Part shown: positions 45,041-52,370 of the stretch, piece after piece | Layout: each line of letters starts with the position of its first letter | Numbering within the stretch: the stretch's first letter is position 1 | Translations under genes and position numbers: made by a program | Assembly: GCA_016179055.1 (NCBI GenBank) | Contig: JACOSC010000061.1 | Coordinates: 1-52,370, forward strand | Length of the DNA: 52,370 bases | From: Acidobacteriota bacterium | GTDB lineage: Bacteria > Acidobacteriota > UBA6911 > JACOSC01 | Direction: 5' to 3' | Notes under the pieces: generated by a model | Databases searched by the model: none | The model's input: the letters and a program-made list of their open reading frames with translations, nothing else | Told to the model about the DNA's origin: nothing

Positions 45041-45197
45041 CCTTTTTTTGATCCATAATTTTGGGGTTGCTGTTCAATATCAGGTCGGTGAAAAAACAGA
45101 GCATATCCATCCGGGCCGTAAGTGGCAACGACTGAAACCAATAAGCTTTGGCTTCCGGTGTCTCCTCACTACGGCTATGCGAAACAGTTTTGTTCAT
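44994..45197 (-). CDS. small partner protein of nucleotidyltransferase
   Basis: 67 residues from ATG 45197 (frame open from 45236). Sequence: PEAKAYWFQSLPLTARMDML, then FFTDLILNSNPKIMDQ and a basic tail. I recall similar small proteins upstream of nucleotidyltransferases, but no family name. Long overlap with the following gene in another frame implies coupled translation. Could be an antitoxin or a specificity partner. Confidence 0.65.
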   Translation of the reverse strand: MNKTVSHSRSEETPEAKAYWFQSLPLTARMDMLCFFTDLILNSNPKIMDQKKDAQPASRRVRVISKT

Positions 45198-45245
45198 AGC
45201 TATCTCTGTCTTCAATTGTACAGTTACACAACCCAACGATCAAGC

Positions 45246-45663
45246 TTAGCCGCGGCGGCGCGTCAACGCCGACGTCGGCTGCCGCGCCTTTTTATGTCCA
45301 CATTTTGGCTCTTTCTTCGCGTTTGCAATAATCTCGCGAAGTTTCTCCGCCACTTCCATAGGTTGAGTGATACCTTCTGCCTTGCAGAATTGTAGGACGC
45401 GTGGGTGTTGCACTGCATTTGAAGTGAGCGACACTCGTGCAGAACCGCCCACCGGCAAGAAAACCAAAAATGGGCGAGACGGCATTTTTGTTATCGAGCA
45501 GCCCTGATTGGCTCATGTACTTTATGGCGTCAGGAATCTTGGTTGGATTGGGCTTCTGATGGTAATACGTGAACCATTTAGCAACGTCCTCTTGCGACTG
45601 TAATGAGGCACTTGCTGGTGAAGCGAATGTAGCAAAAAACACTAGGCCGAGTAATAAACGCAT
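45246..45663 (-). pseudogene. small exported protein, frameshifted
   Basis: ATG 45663 has AAAGGAAAAGG upstream and a clean signal peptide (MRLLLGLVFFATFASPASA), then DVAKWFTYYHQKPNPTKIPD and SPIFGFLAG. After about position 45450 this frame turns unnatural (Cys/Thr-rich), while the next frame continues well with GSARVSLTSNAVQHPRVLQF and PMEVAEKLREIIANAKKEP to a stop at 45246. A single indel explains this. Family unknown. Its stop lies in a GC-rich palindromic stretch (45240-45295) that could be a degenerate attC, next to ACCCAAC at 45231-45237. Confidence 0.6.
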
Positions 45664-45679
45664 CACCTTTTCCTTTTGG

Positions 45680-45744
45680 GCCTGACGGAACAAACATCAC
45701 CCGCCGCCGGCTTCTGGGGCGGTCAGGTGCGTGGCGGGTCAGGC
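45680..45744 (-). repeat. palindrome at module boundary, possibly degenerate attC
   Basis: GCCTGAC (45680-45686) pairs exactly with GTCAGGC (45738-45744), and ACCCGCC with GGCGGGT inside. The layout is attC-like (65 bases, overlapping the stop of the gene at 45739), but the R-box core would be GAC/GTC instead of AAC/GTT, so it is not a functional consensus site. Confidence 0.3.
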
Positions 45745-46221
45745 GGCCCGTCCTCCGGAAGTCTTCACTCGTACTACAAGATCGACCTCACAATCTAGAA
45801 TATGAAGCAGAGAAAGAAGCCGATCGACAGACTTCCGATAATTCTTCTGATCGAGAAGGCGGTACAACTGCGTTGCGGAGGTTCCCAGCCGTCGGATGAT
45901 CTCACGCTTGGACAAGCGACTCGCGGCCACGCGCTTCTGGGCCTCCATGGTCAGCTTATAGAGGAGCGCATCTCGCAAATAGCCGGGATCCTGGTTGTAC
46001 TCCAAAACTTGTTCAATATGAACCGTCCCCTCGGCGCCGGACTTAAGCGTATAGGTGAAGCCCTCACGGTGGAGCTCTTTGTCTACAAACACCCGAATGA
46101 TTGGGTCGGCGGCACTCGACTGAGGATCGGCTTTCGAATATGGAAAGTAGAGAATTTTGCTCGAGGTTCTCACTTCGAAAAGCTTTTGGCGGTTATTGTG
46201 AGTTACTGAACGAATCTTCAT
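45739..46221 (-). CDS. HTH (XRE-like) protein, antitoxin-like
   Basis: 160 residues. The N-terminal half is beta-rich (IIRVFVDKELHREGFTYTL, TVHIEQVLEYNQDPGYLRD); the C-terminal half carries a helix-turn-helix (SKREIIRRLGTSATQLYRLL, DRLLSLLHILDCEVDLVVRV) of the XRE/HigA type. The start ATG overlaps the stop of the DUF4160 gene as ATGA, so the two form a translationally coupled pair. A palindrome in front of the pair (46421-46438) is a likely operator for this protein. Best read as the DNA-binding antitoxin or regulator of a DUF4160 module. Confidence 0.82.
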   Translation of the reverse strand: MKIRSVTHNNRQKLFEVRTSSKILYFPYSKADPQSSAADPIIRVFVDKELHREGFTYTLKSGAEGTVHIEQVLEYNQDPGYLRDALLYKLTMEAQKRVAASRLSKREIIRRLGTSATQLYRLLDQKNYRKSVDRLLSLLHILDCEVDLVVRVKTSGGRAA

Positions 46222-46412
46222 AACAAACCCTCAGATTCAAGTTTTTGAATCAGCTTGAGAACGCGCCGGGAGGCACTGCCCTTCATCGGCTTCTTGTTGT
46301 CTAAGTCCCATTTCACAACAAGCCTCTGATTGCCGTAGACATGTACGTGCCGAGGAGGATGATCGCCTTTCCAACTGACAAAAATATATCCGCCCCGGCG
46401 AATCTTCGGCAT
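46218..46412 (-). CDS. DUF4160 family small protein, toxin-like
   Basis: 64 residues: MPKIRRGGYIFVSWKGDHPP, then RHVHVYGNQRLVVKWDLD and a helical tail LKLIQKLESEGLL. The F..W..DH.PPHVHV motif is that of DUF4160, a small alpha/beta family that normally precedes a DUF2442 or HTH partner and is taken to be a toxin-antitoxin module. First gene of the pair, preceded by a palindromic operator nine bases upstream of the ATG. Confidence 0.88.
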   Translation of the reverse strand: MPKIRRGGYIFVSWKGDHPPRHVHVYGNQRLVVKWDLDNKKPMKGSASRRVLKLIQKLESEGLL

Positions 46413-46420
46413 CAGGAAAC

Positions 46421-46438
46421 GTTACCGCATACGGTAAC
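46421..46438. promoter_or_regulatory. palindromic operator upstream of DUF4160/HTH pair
   Basis: GTTACCG-CATA-CGGTAAC, a perfect 7+7 palindrome, ends nine bases before the DUF4160 start. Position and symmetry fit an autoregulatory site for the HTH protein encoded second in the pair. Confidence 0.5.
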
Positions 46439-46472
46439 ACCTGTCAACTACGGAGGGGCGTAGCGTCGACCC

Positions 46473-46560
46473 ACCTAACGCTGGGCATCAGGCGCGCCTG
46501 GAAGCCGCAGCGAGGCACGAGCGGAGGCTGGAAGGCGTCGCCTGCATGCCTTTGTTAGAT
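46473..46560 (-). other. integron attC recombination site
   Basis: 88 bases read on the - strand. R-double-prime ATCTAAC (46560-46554) starts right after the TAA of the DUF262/HNH gene. Then GGCATGCAGGCG pairs with CGCCTGATGCC with one unpaired G, as in the L boxes with extrahelical base of attC sites, and the site ends in R-prime GTTAGGT (46479-46473). The central part forms an imperfect hairpin (AGCCTCCGC against GCGGCTT). Box order, spacing and the extrahelical base match the known attC architecture. Confidence 0.8.
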
Positions 46561-48459
46561 TTACGATGCTACGAACTCATCGTCTTCAAGATTCTTTTCC
46601 TCGGAGGCGGGTGAGGCTTGCCAGGCAGCGCCTACTACATCCCGTATGCGCTTCAGTATCATATTCGCCCTATCCGTGAGGAAACCGTCGAAGTTGTCCT
46701 TCGAGAATCTGTGAATGAATTCAGGGTCTGACGAGAGATAAGGAATAAAACAGTTGGCTAACCGTCTGTCTAGCTCCCCTGTATTACCCTCAGAGATATG
46801 GTGCTTTACGAGATCTGCCAGGTATTTGTCGGGGTTCAGGTTGCTGATCATCCTGTTTGTTTCTTGCGAGACGATAATTCGATTTACGATAGAGTTTAGC
46901 CTATGCTTGCTCACCCCACTCTTGTTGAGAGAATACGGGAATATGTGATGATCCTCGAGATTTGCACCAAGAGGATTGCCCGTCAATAGATCCTCTCTGA
47001 CGGTTGTCCTCATCAGAGCTTGTATTGCTTTGTAACGGCTATCCGTTATGTGCTTAATGTCGATCAACTCATCTTCGGTAAAATACACCCGAGGGTACGG
47101 TACGGACGTTCCCTGCTCGAGAAAATTGCAGAGTTTTCGAAAGTCATCACCTATTTTATAGTTGTTCACTGGCGATGGATTGGCCGCCAGGGTGGTACAG
47201 AAATACCATTTTCTTAATGTCGAAGAGAACTCTGGGCCAACGAGGCTGCCCGGAAAACACATCAGGGTTGCTGCTATGGACACGAGGGTGCCATGAGGAG
47301 GTTGGGTCTTGGGAGTTGCACCCAATTTCTGAATCCAATCACACGCTTCCGCCAAGTGGTCTACGGCTGCCTCCCAATGCTCAGTACCTTAGTCGTGGAA
47401 TTTGTGTTTTTACTGGCAAAATATTTTCTGGAGCTGCCGTTCCGCCCTCTATTGATGCGGGTATTTCACGATTTTGAAGCGCCTCCAACTTTTGAGATTT
47501 TCGCTTCTTTGGTTCCGGCTGTTCGGGTTGGGAATAAATGCGGCATCTAAGGAAAGCAGCACGGAGCGAGTAGCCTCTGGAAACTTGTTGGTCTTTCTGA
47601 GGTTATAAAGTGACAGTATTTGCAATATCCTTTCACCATCGATTTCATAGTCTACGAGAATGGGGTATTTGTCTGTCGAAGTGTCGAGAAAAGCCTTGAG
47701 ATCAGGCTTCGGGTAATAACGTGCCACCGCTAGGTCGAATGTGGTAAGTTTGGTGCCGGTAGAATTAATGGTTTCGAATACTCGGCATACCGATTCCAAT
47801 GGAGCGTCGTTGTCCAAAGCAACAAATGGAAGAGAAAACTTCCGGATGGTTTCGAACACGCCCTTGAGTTTTGCCGCCGCCTGTCGAGCTGCTGTTTTAT
47901 CCCTCTCGAATGCAGGAAAATCTCCAGAGTCTTCAATATACTCGGATATGTACACATCGCATCGCGCCTGCTCCAGAGCTATGTCAGTTCTAATTAATCT
48001 GTTATTGTCTTTTCTCTCCAGATGCCTTCTGCCGCGGCTTCTGCTTATAATCCAAGACGGATTCTCATTTTCGAATTCCTCGTACATTCTTTTCAGGTCG
48101 AAGTAATAATTCCTGTTTGGGTGCGCGTCCAGGAAAACTCTGGCAATGGATGTGAGACGCTGCTGCCCATCGAGCACGTAGTAGGATTCCGAGCCCGGCT
48201 CATCAAATCTCTCAACCATTTCAGAGTCTTGATCTTTCGGAGGATAAGCGGCATCTAATTTCCGAGACTTAAGAGGTACCGCATCGTTCTTCCCGAGGAT
48301 TAATAGGGAGCCAATCGGATAATTTCGGGCAATCGAATCTATCAGTAACCGAGTTTGTCCCTCTTTCCAGGTGAAATCCCGCTGAAACTGAGGAATCAAG
48401 AAATGGCCAGCCCGAACCTTTTTTAGCAGTTGTCCAATGTCGAAGTTGATCGTCTGCAT
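46561..48459 (-). pseudogene. DUF262/HNH restriction-type gene, two frameshifts
   Basis: ATG 48459 follows AGGAGG. The N-terminal DUF262 domain is clear: LIPQFQRDFTWKEGQTRLLI, YPIGSLLILG, SYYVLDGQQRLTSI, VFETINSTGTKLTTFDLAVA. The frame breaks near 47530 (next frame continues QPEPKKRKSQKLEALQNREI) and again near 47387, where one extra T separates PRLRY from EHWEAAVDHLAEACDWIQ. The last part (46561-47355) has an HNH nuclease centre GANLEDHHIFPYSLNK. Repaired length would be about 630 residues, as in GmrSD-like or related DUF262-HNH defence nucleases that cut modified DNA. Followed directly by an attC, so it is an integron cassette. Errors or decay cannot be told apart here. Confidence 0.8.
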
Positions 48460-48510
48460 TCGCGTCCTCCTGAACAATCGGATACTATGGAGTCAATTCA
48501 TTTCCTGGAA

Positions 48511-48517
48511 ATCTAAC
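48511..48517 (-). other. attI/cassette 1 boundary, GTTAGAT
   Basis: The - strand reads GTTAGAT, an R-prime core, 52 bases before the DUF262 start. Its TTAGAT is exactly complementary to the ATCTAA at the other end of the cassette (46560), as expected for the closed cassette form. The 170 bases between this core and the integrase remnant would be attI. Confidence 0.55.
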
Positions 48518-48686
48518 TCTTGATTATATAGTTTCTTCATAACACCTTTAGGCCGCTTGCTGGCGGCTTAAGACACCGATGTGCGTTGCTACTTAAGTTT
48601 TGTACCACCAACGACCTCATCCTGTTTTTCAAACTCCTTCGGGGTGTTATATGGTTTCTATATAATACCTTCTGGCTCGCCTCTGA

Positions 48687-49170
48687 CAAAGTGTCGGCCG
48701 GGCTGCGAAACACCTTCCCGCCACGGTTCAGGACGCGAGTATAAATTATCGTTGTACGCACATCCTTTGGTCCGAGTAACTGTGGGAGAGTCCGAATAGC
48801 GTAGCCATTCTCCAGCCGGTGTGTCGCCAACGAAGGCCACAAGGTATGGTCGCTCATCGGCTGGCCAGGCCCGCCCGACGCACTGCCTGTTGGACGGCCC
48901 ATGGAACGACCGACGCGTGTCGATGTGCCGCCGAATGACGCCACTCCGTGAGTCTCGGCGACGCGTCGAGGCCGGAAACACCTGCGGCTAACCTCAGTAC
49001 TGTTCCGCGTTGGGATACTTCCAGGCCCGCGCATCGGGTAAGAACACAGAGCCAAACCGCGCGGCTATGTGTCTTCCTCGTGTAGCGGCTGGATCTCCTG
49101 CAAGGGCTCTCGGAACCTCTCTTGGAAGGTTGCCGGCCACATCGACACGTAATCTTTTTTTCTCACGGGA
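48687..49170 (-). pseudogene. integron integrase (IntI-type tyrosine recombinase) remnant
   Basis: Only the C-terminal half is recognisable and it needs several frame changes: FREPLQEIQPLHEED (about 49115-49068), [20 protein letters not shown] (about 49060-49000), [19 protein letters not shown] (48981-48920), [16 protein letters not shown] (about 48848-48800), [20 protein letters not shown] (about 48788-48730) and [15 protein letters not shown] up to 48687. The segments KYPNA...W...VFPA, RSGV.RRH and YT.VLNRGG..VRSP are IntI signatures. The catalytic Arg-His of the LRHSFATH box is Trp-Pro and the LLGHKDV His is Pro, so it is dead. The N-terminal SAM-like domain is not found before 49541. Confidence 0.8.
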
Positions 49171-49541
49171 GCACTATAGCAACTTCCGGGACGGAAACCC
49201 AGAAAAATTTGAAAAAATTGGACGTGTACTGGAGGAAGGTGTGCGGGCGGATCCTTGCCGAGGTCCTGGGCGGTCGGGCGCGGTGCGGCCCGCCCCACTT
49301 TTTCGCCAATCTTCACCGATTAAGGTTGTCACCCCTGAGAACTAACCGGCGACGTGAAAGTAGATTCCGGTACACCGATCGCCACTCGCACCAGCGGCGG
49401 GCCGGGAAGAGGACCGTTATCGAGTCCCCGCATTAATTTATTCGAAAATCAGACGCACAATGGCTCGCGCCCGTGAAAGTTTTCTTATAGGTTTTTCAAA
49501 GCGGGGACGTTGGATAGTGATCCCACATCGCCGCTCCGGCC
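49171..49541. other. intergenic, no gene seen
   Basis: Region where the integrase N-terminus should lie. No recognisable SAM-like domain was found; the sequence is probably decayed or was replaced. Confidence 0.4.
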
Positions 49542-51470
49542 TCAGTTCCAGGTTTGTCCGCCATCGTAACTCACAAAGACGCCTTTGCCAAAAGTGGCCG
49601 CATACACGGTGTTGGAATCGTTGGGGTCGACCGCCACCCCCCAAACGTCGCGAAAGGTCAATCCGTTATTCATTTCGACCCACTGGGCGCCCCCGTTGAC
49701 GGTTTTGAACACGCCGCCGCCAAAGTCGATTCCCGCATACACGGTATTGGGATTGTTGGGGTCCATCGCCAGGGACCGGACGTTGCGGCGAGTCAATCCA
49801 TTATTCACGGGGAACCACTGGCCGCCGCCGTTGGTGCTCTTGAACACGCCTTCGAAAAGGTGTCCCACATACACAGTGTTGGGATTCGTGGGGTCGATCA
49901 CCAGAGTGAGGAAGATGAAGTTGGGATTAGTTAATCCGGTACTCATTCTAACCCACTGGCCGCCGCCATTGGTGCTCTTGAACACACCGCCGCCAATGTT
50001 GTCTTCAAGTCCCACGTACAACGTGTTGGGATTGGTGGGGTCGATCGCCAGGCCCCGAGCAAGGCGACCTGTCAATCCTCGATTGACTGCGAACCACTCG
50101 AAGCCGCCATTGGTGGTCTTGTACACCCCGCCGTTAGTGCCCGCATACAGGGTGTTGGAATCGGCGATGACCAGGATCCATGTGTCCCTATTCGTCAATC
50201 CGCTATTGATGTCGAACCACTGCGTGCCACCGTTGATGCTCTTGGATATGCCGGAAGGGCCGATTACAAACAGGGTGTTGGGATCGGCGGGGTCAAACAC
50301 CAGGCGCCGGAGGGTGACATTATTCAATAATCCGTTAGCCACGGCGGCCCACGTACTGCCGCGGTCGACGGTTTTGTACATACCACCGCCGTCGCTGACC
50401 GCATACAAGATGTTGAAATCGGCGGGGTTGATCGCCAAGGTAAAAATGCGTTGGGCGTTCAATCCGGTGTTGAGGTCGGCCCACTGGTCGCCGCCGTTGC
50501 TGGTCTTGAACACGCCGCTGACATTGGTGCCCGCATACAGAGTGTTGGAAGCGGCGGGGCCGATCGCCAGGCTGCGAATGTCTCGATTAATCAATCCAGT
50601 ATTCACTTCATCCCACAGGCTGCCGCCGTTGAGGCTCTTGAACACGCCACTGCCCGCAGTGCCCGCATAGACGGTATTGGAATCGGCGGGATCTACCGCC
50701 AGGCTCTGAACGAAGCCATTAATCAATCCGGTATTCACGGCGGTCCACTGGCTGCCCCCATTGAGGCTCTTGAACACGCCACCGAAAAAGGTGCCCGCAT
50801 ACACGGTGTTGGAAGCGGCGGGGCCGATCGCCAAGCTCTGAACGTTGAGATTAGTCAAGCCAGTATTCATGGGGGCCCACAGGCTGCCGCCGTTGAGGCT
50901 CTTGAATACACCTCCGCCGGTGCCGGCGTATACGGTGTTGGAAATGGCAGGATCCAGAGACAAACTCCGAACGTCCCTATTCGTTAATCCATTATTCACG
51001 GCAACCCACTGGCTGCCGCTGTTGCTAGTCTTGAACACGCCGGCCGCGGTGCCCGCGTACACGGTGTTGGAAGCGGCGGGATCGATCGACAGGGTCCGAA
51101 CGTCGCGATTCGTCAATCCGTTATTTACTTCGAACCACGTATCGCCGCCATCAGTGCTCCTAAACACGCCGCCGCCCCCGTCGCCAACATACACGGTATT
51201 GGAATCGGTGGGATCGATCGCCAAGGACCGCAGATTGCGAGCAGTCAGTCCCTTTTCCACCCAATTCTGTCCTCCGTCGGCGCTCGCAAAGACGCCGCCG
51301 CCCGCGGTGGCCGCGTAAAGAGTCAGCGGGTCATTGGAGGCCCGGGCCAAACTGTTAATTCGTCCTCCAAAAGGGCCAATGCCGGCCATCGCCTCGGCGA
51401 GCGGGTACATGAGCCCCAGGCTGGAAATGACGAGGATAAAACTCATTCGTATCGACGCTGCTACTTTCAT
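49542..51470 (-). CDS. exported BNR/YVTN-type repeat protein, 14 units
   Basis: 642 residues with a signal peptide (MSFILVISSLGLMYPLAEAM). The rest is 14 units of about 43 residues built on SLAIDPxxSNTVYAGTxGGG, VFKSLNGGSQW and VNTGLTNRDV. This is the sialidase/BNR-like (photosystem II assembly factor-like) propeller pattern; 14 units could make two seven-blade propellers. No catalytic Asp-Arg set of true sialidases is seen, so a binding or structural role outside the cell is more likely. Neighbouring units are similar at DNA level, which produces a long false antisense frame. No downstream partner. Confidence 0.9.
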   Translation of the reverse strand: MKVAASIRMSFILVISSLGLMYPLAEAMAGIGPFGGRINSLARASNDPLTLYAATAGGGVFASADGGQNWVEKGLTARNLRSLAIDPTDSNTVYVGDGGGGVFRSTDGGDTWFEVNNGLTNRDVRTLSIDPAASNTVYAGTAAGVFKTSNSGSQWVAVNNGLTNRDVRSLSLDPAISNTVYAGTGGGVFKSLNGGSLWAPMNTGLTNLNVQSLAIGPAASNTVYAGTFFGGVFKSLNGGSQWTAVNTGLINGFVQSLAVDPADSNTVYAGTAGSGVFKSLNGGSLWDEVNTGLINRDIRSLAIGPAASNTLYAGTNVSGVFKTSNGGDQWADLNTGLNAQRIFTLAINPADFNILYAVSDGGGMYKTVDRGSTWAAVANGLLNNVTLRRLVFDPADPNTLFVIGPSGISKSINGGTQWFDINSGLTNRDTWILVIADSNTLYAGTNGGVYKTTNGGFEWFAVNRGLTGRLARGLAIDPTNPNTLYVGLEDNIGGGVFKSTNGGGQWVRMSTGLTNPNFIFLTLVIDPTNPNTVYVGHLFEGVFKSTNGGGQWFPVNNGLTRRNVRSLAMDPNNPNTVYAGIDFGGGVFKTVNGGAQWVEMNNGLTFRDVWGVAVDPNDSNTVYAATFGKGVFVSYDGGQTWN

Positions 51471-51915
51471 AATTGATCTCCCTTAGATTATGGGAACCTT
51501 AATGCCAAGCAGGTTTCTAGCATTAAAGCACCTCAATACTCATCAACCCCATCAAAAGCGAGAGGTAACTGTTCACAGGGGTACGCGAGGGGTACACACA
51601 CTATTCCTTAGCCCAAATCGCGCGATGTATGTACCGGCCCGTTTACACGAATGCGTAAAATGACTCCAATTATCTTAAACTATGGAATTTTTTCGGAAGC
51701 TCCTCGCTAGGATCCCCCTTGTGAATCGTCTATTCAGGCCAAGCCAGGGTTGGCTTTGGGTCAAATGGTGTGATGGATTCATCCCGATCGTTTATAGTGC
51801 CATCCAGTAACACACCCAGTCTATGCCTATTCCTTACAAGTGTCAAGCTTTTTTTTCGCTCGTTTTCGCTGGCGCGGTGGTGCCAGGCACGAGCCTGTTA
51901 CCGTGTTCGCTCATG
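51471..51915. other. intergenic with a solo MITE end
   Basis: GTAACTGTTCAC at 51565-51576 matches the terminal repeat of the element at 10630 exactly, but no facing end was found within 300 bases. A T-rich stretch with CAAGCTTTTTTTCGCTCG at 51844 lies downstream of the next gene on the - strand. Confidence 0.45.
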
Positions 51916-52338
51916 CTAGTGCCCTTCCTTGTTGGCTGAATCCTTGGAGGGGGGAGGACTCGGTGGTGTTTGTGTCGGTACTTTAGGCATCTGACGTAAT
52001 GGTGCATAGCCTTCTCTCAATGGCCTTTCTTTTGTTGGAATTTCTTCTTTCAGCGGGATTTGCTTTTTTTGATCACTCATCCTGTTCCTCTCATTTGAAA
52101 GGTTAGTTGCAACGAAGTAGATTGTAAACGCTACCGCAATGGCAAAACTAAAGAATGAGCCTATATTGAGCCATCGGGTGGCTATTGTTAATTTATTTTT
52201 CTCATCGGCTGCCTCTTCTTTATTCAGTAAATCAGTGATTTTCGCTGAAGCCTAAGTCTCAGAATTAAGGATTAAACGGAACCTCCCCACTCGAACTTTA
52301 ACTTTCTGTTTCCCAACCACGAGATCGGTGGCGCCCAC
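51916..52338 (-). pseudogene. small membrane protein gene with in-frame TAG
   Basis: From GTG 52338 one frame reads MGATDLVVGKQKVKVRVG then RFRLILNSET, meets TAG at 52252-52254, and continues in the same frame with ASAKITDLLNKEEAADEK, a membrane segment (WLNIGSFFSFAIAVAFTIYF) and a Pro-rich tail to a stop at 51916. A CAG to TAG change would explain the interruption. Alternatively a separate 54-residue protein starts at ATG 52080, which has GAGAGGAA upstream (MSDQKKQIPLKEEIPTKERP, then LREGYAPLRQMPKVPTQTPP). The upstream piece also has good coding character. Family unknown. Confidence 0.5.
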
Positions 52339-52370
52339 TTATCGAGATGGGCGGACCGCAGGACCGGGCT
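52081..52370. other. window edge
   Basis: Apart from the interrupted frame above nothing else is seen; upstream of GTG 52338 a TAA closes the frame, so the gene does not run out of the window. Confidence 0.4.

Noticed and set aside
45246-45295. Full attC site at the end of the exported pseudogene
   Set aside because: A GTTGGGT box exists on the - strand (45237-45231), but no matching RYYYAAC box or L boxes could be found; kept only as a remark.
49585-50670. 361-codon frame on the + strand with regular repeats
   Set aside because: It is the antisense shadow of the 14-unit BNR gene; periodicity comes from the tandem DNA units and there is no ribosome binding site.
49542-51470. CRISPR-like regular spacing
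   Set aside because: Units of about 129 bases are coding, diverged and without spacers; they are protein repeats.

Overview
The window reads as a chromosomal segment of a Gram-negative, repeat-rich soil or sediment bacterium, most likely an Acidobacteriota of the Blastocatellia type. That placement is an inference from gene families (Reg_prop sensor kinase, CehA/McbA hydrolase, Ycf45-like R3H ATPase, YVTN/BNR secreted repeat proteins, glycine-zipper secreted proteins) and from dense REP-like palindromes such as ACCCGGTCGCTACCGCTCCC; no rRNA or other phylogenetic marker is present. No tRNA, rRNA or CRISPR array was found.

Region by region. 0.3-8.4 kb: a LuxR-type response regulator, two tandem copies of a cassette made of a secreted zinc-metalloprotease-like gene and a secreted partner gene, a structured non-coding element, and a large Reg_prop/Y_Y_Y sensor histidine kinase. 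8.5-10.5 kb: two exported proteins of unknown function. 10.6-15.3 kb: a purH-gpsA-HD-GYP operon behind a MITE-like element. 15.3-16.7 kb: an ORF-free block made of an 840-bp inverted-repeat element and a hairpin cluster. 16.7-19.4 kb: a YggS-YggT-YggU operon and a dicarboxylate/amino-acid symporter. 19.8-21.4 kb: a frameshifted kelch-like exported protein. 22-23.6 kb: ribE and an exported hypothetical. 23.9-25.5 kb: deoC and rpiB, both with N-terminal extensions of the kind seen in sugar-phosphate bacterial microcompartments. 25.8-28.9 kb: a CehA-type hydrolase with a small exported partner. 29.6-43.2 kb: tsaB, a hypothetical, an R3H/AAA ATPase, a GH3 hydrolase, a glycine-zipper protein, an M20 amidohydrolase, a GT-C-like membrane protein, a DUF421 protein and a DUF1259 protein, separated by long composite palindromic repeats.

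44.0-49.2 kb is an accessory island that I read as a decayed integron. A remnant integron integrase is followed, on the same strand, by an attI-like boundary, a broken DUF262/HNH restriction-type gene, a well-formed 88-bp attC site, a DUF4160/HTH toxin-antitoxin-like pair with a palindromic operator, a broken exported gene, a nucleotidyltransferase pair and a DUF1697 gene. 49.5-51.5 kb holds a 14-repeat BNR protein, and the window ends in a small membrane protein gene interrupted by an in-frame TAG.

Several genes carry single-base frameshifts (near 20.05, 45.45, 47.39 and 47.53 kb). Some may be sequencing errors in homopolymers, so pseudogene calls are made with that reservation. The strongest candidates for undescribed biology are the duplicated protease/partner cassette bracketed by two-component genes, the reverse-oriented integron, the deoC/rpiB pair with putative encapsulation peptides, and a repeat that supplies the Shine-Dalgarno sequence of three unrelated genes.
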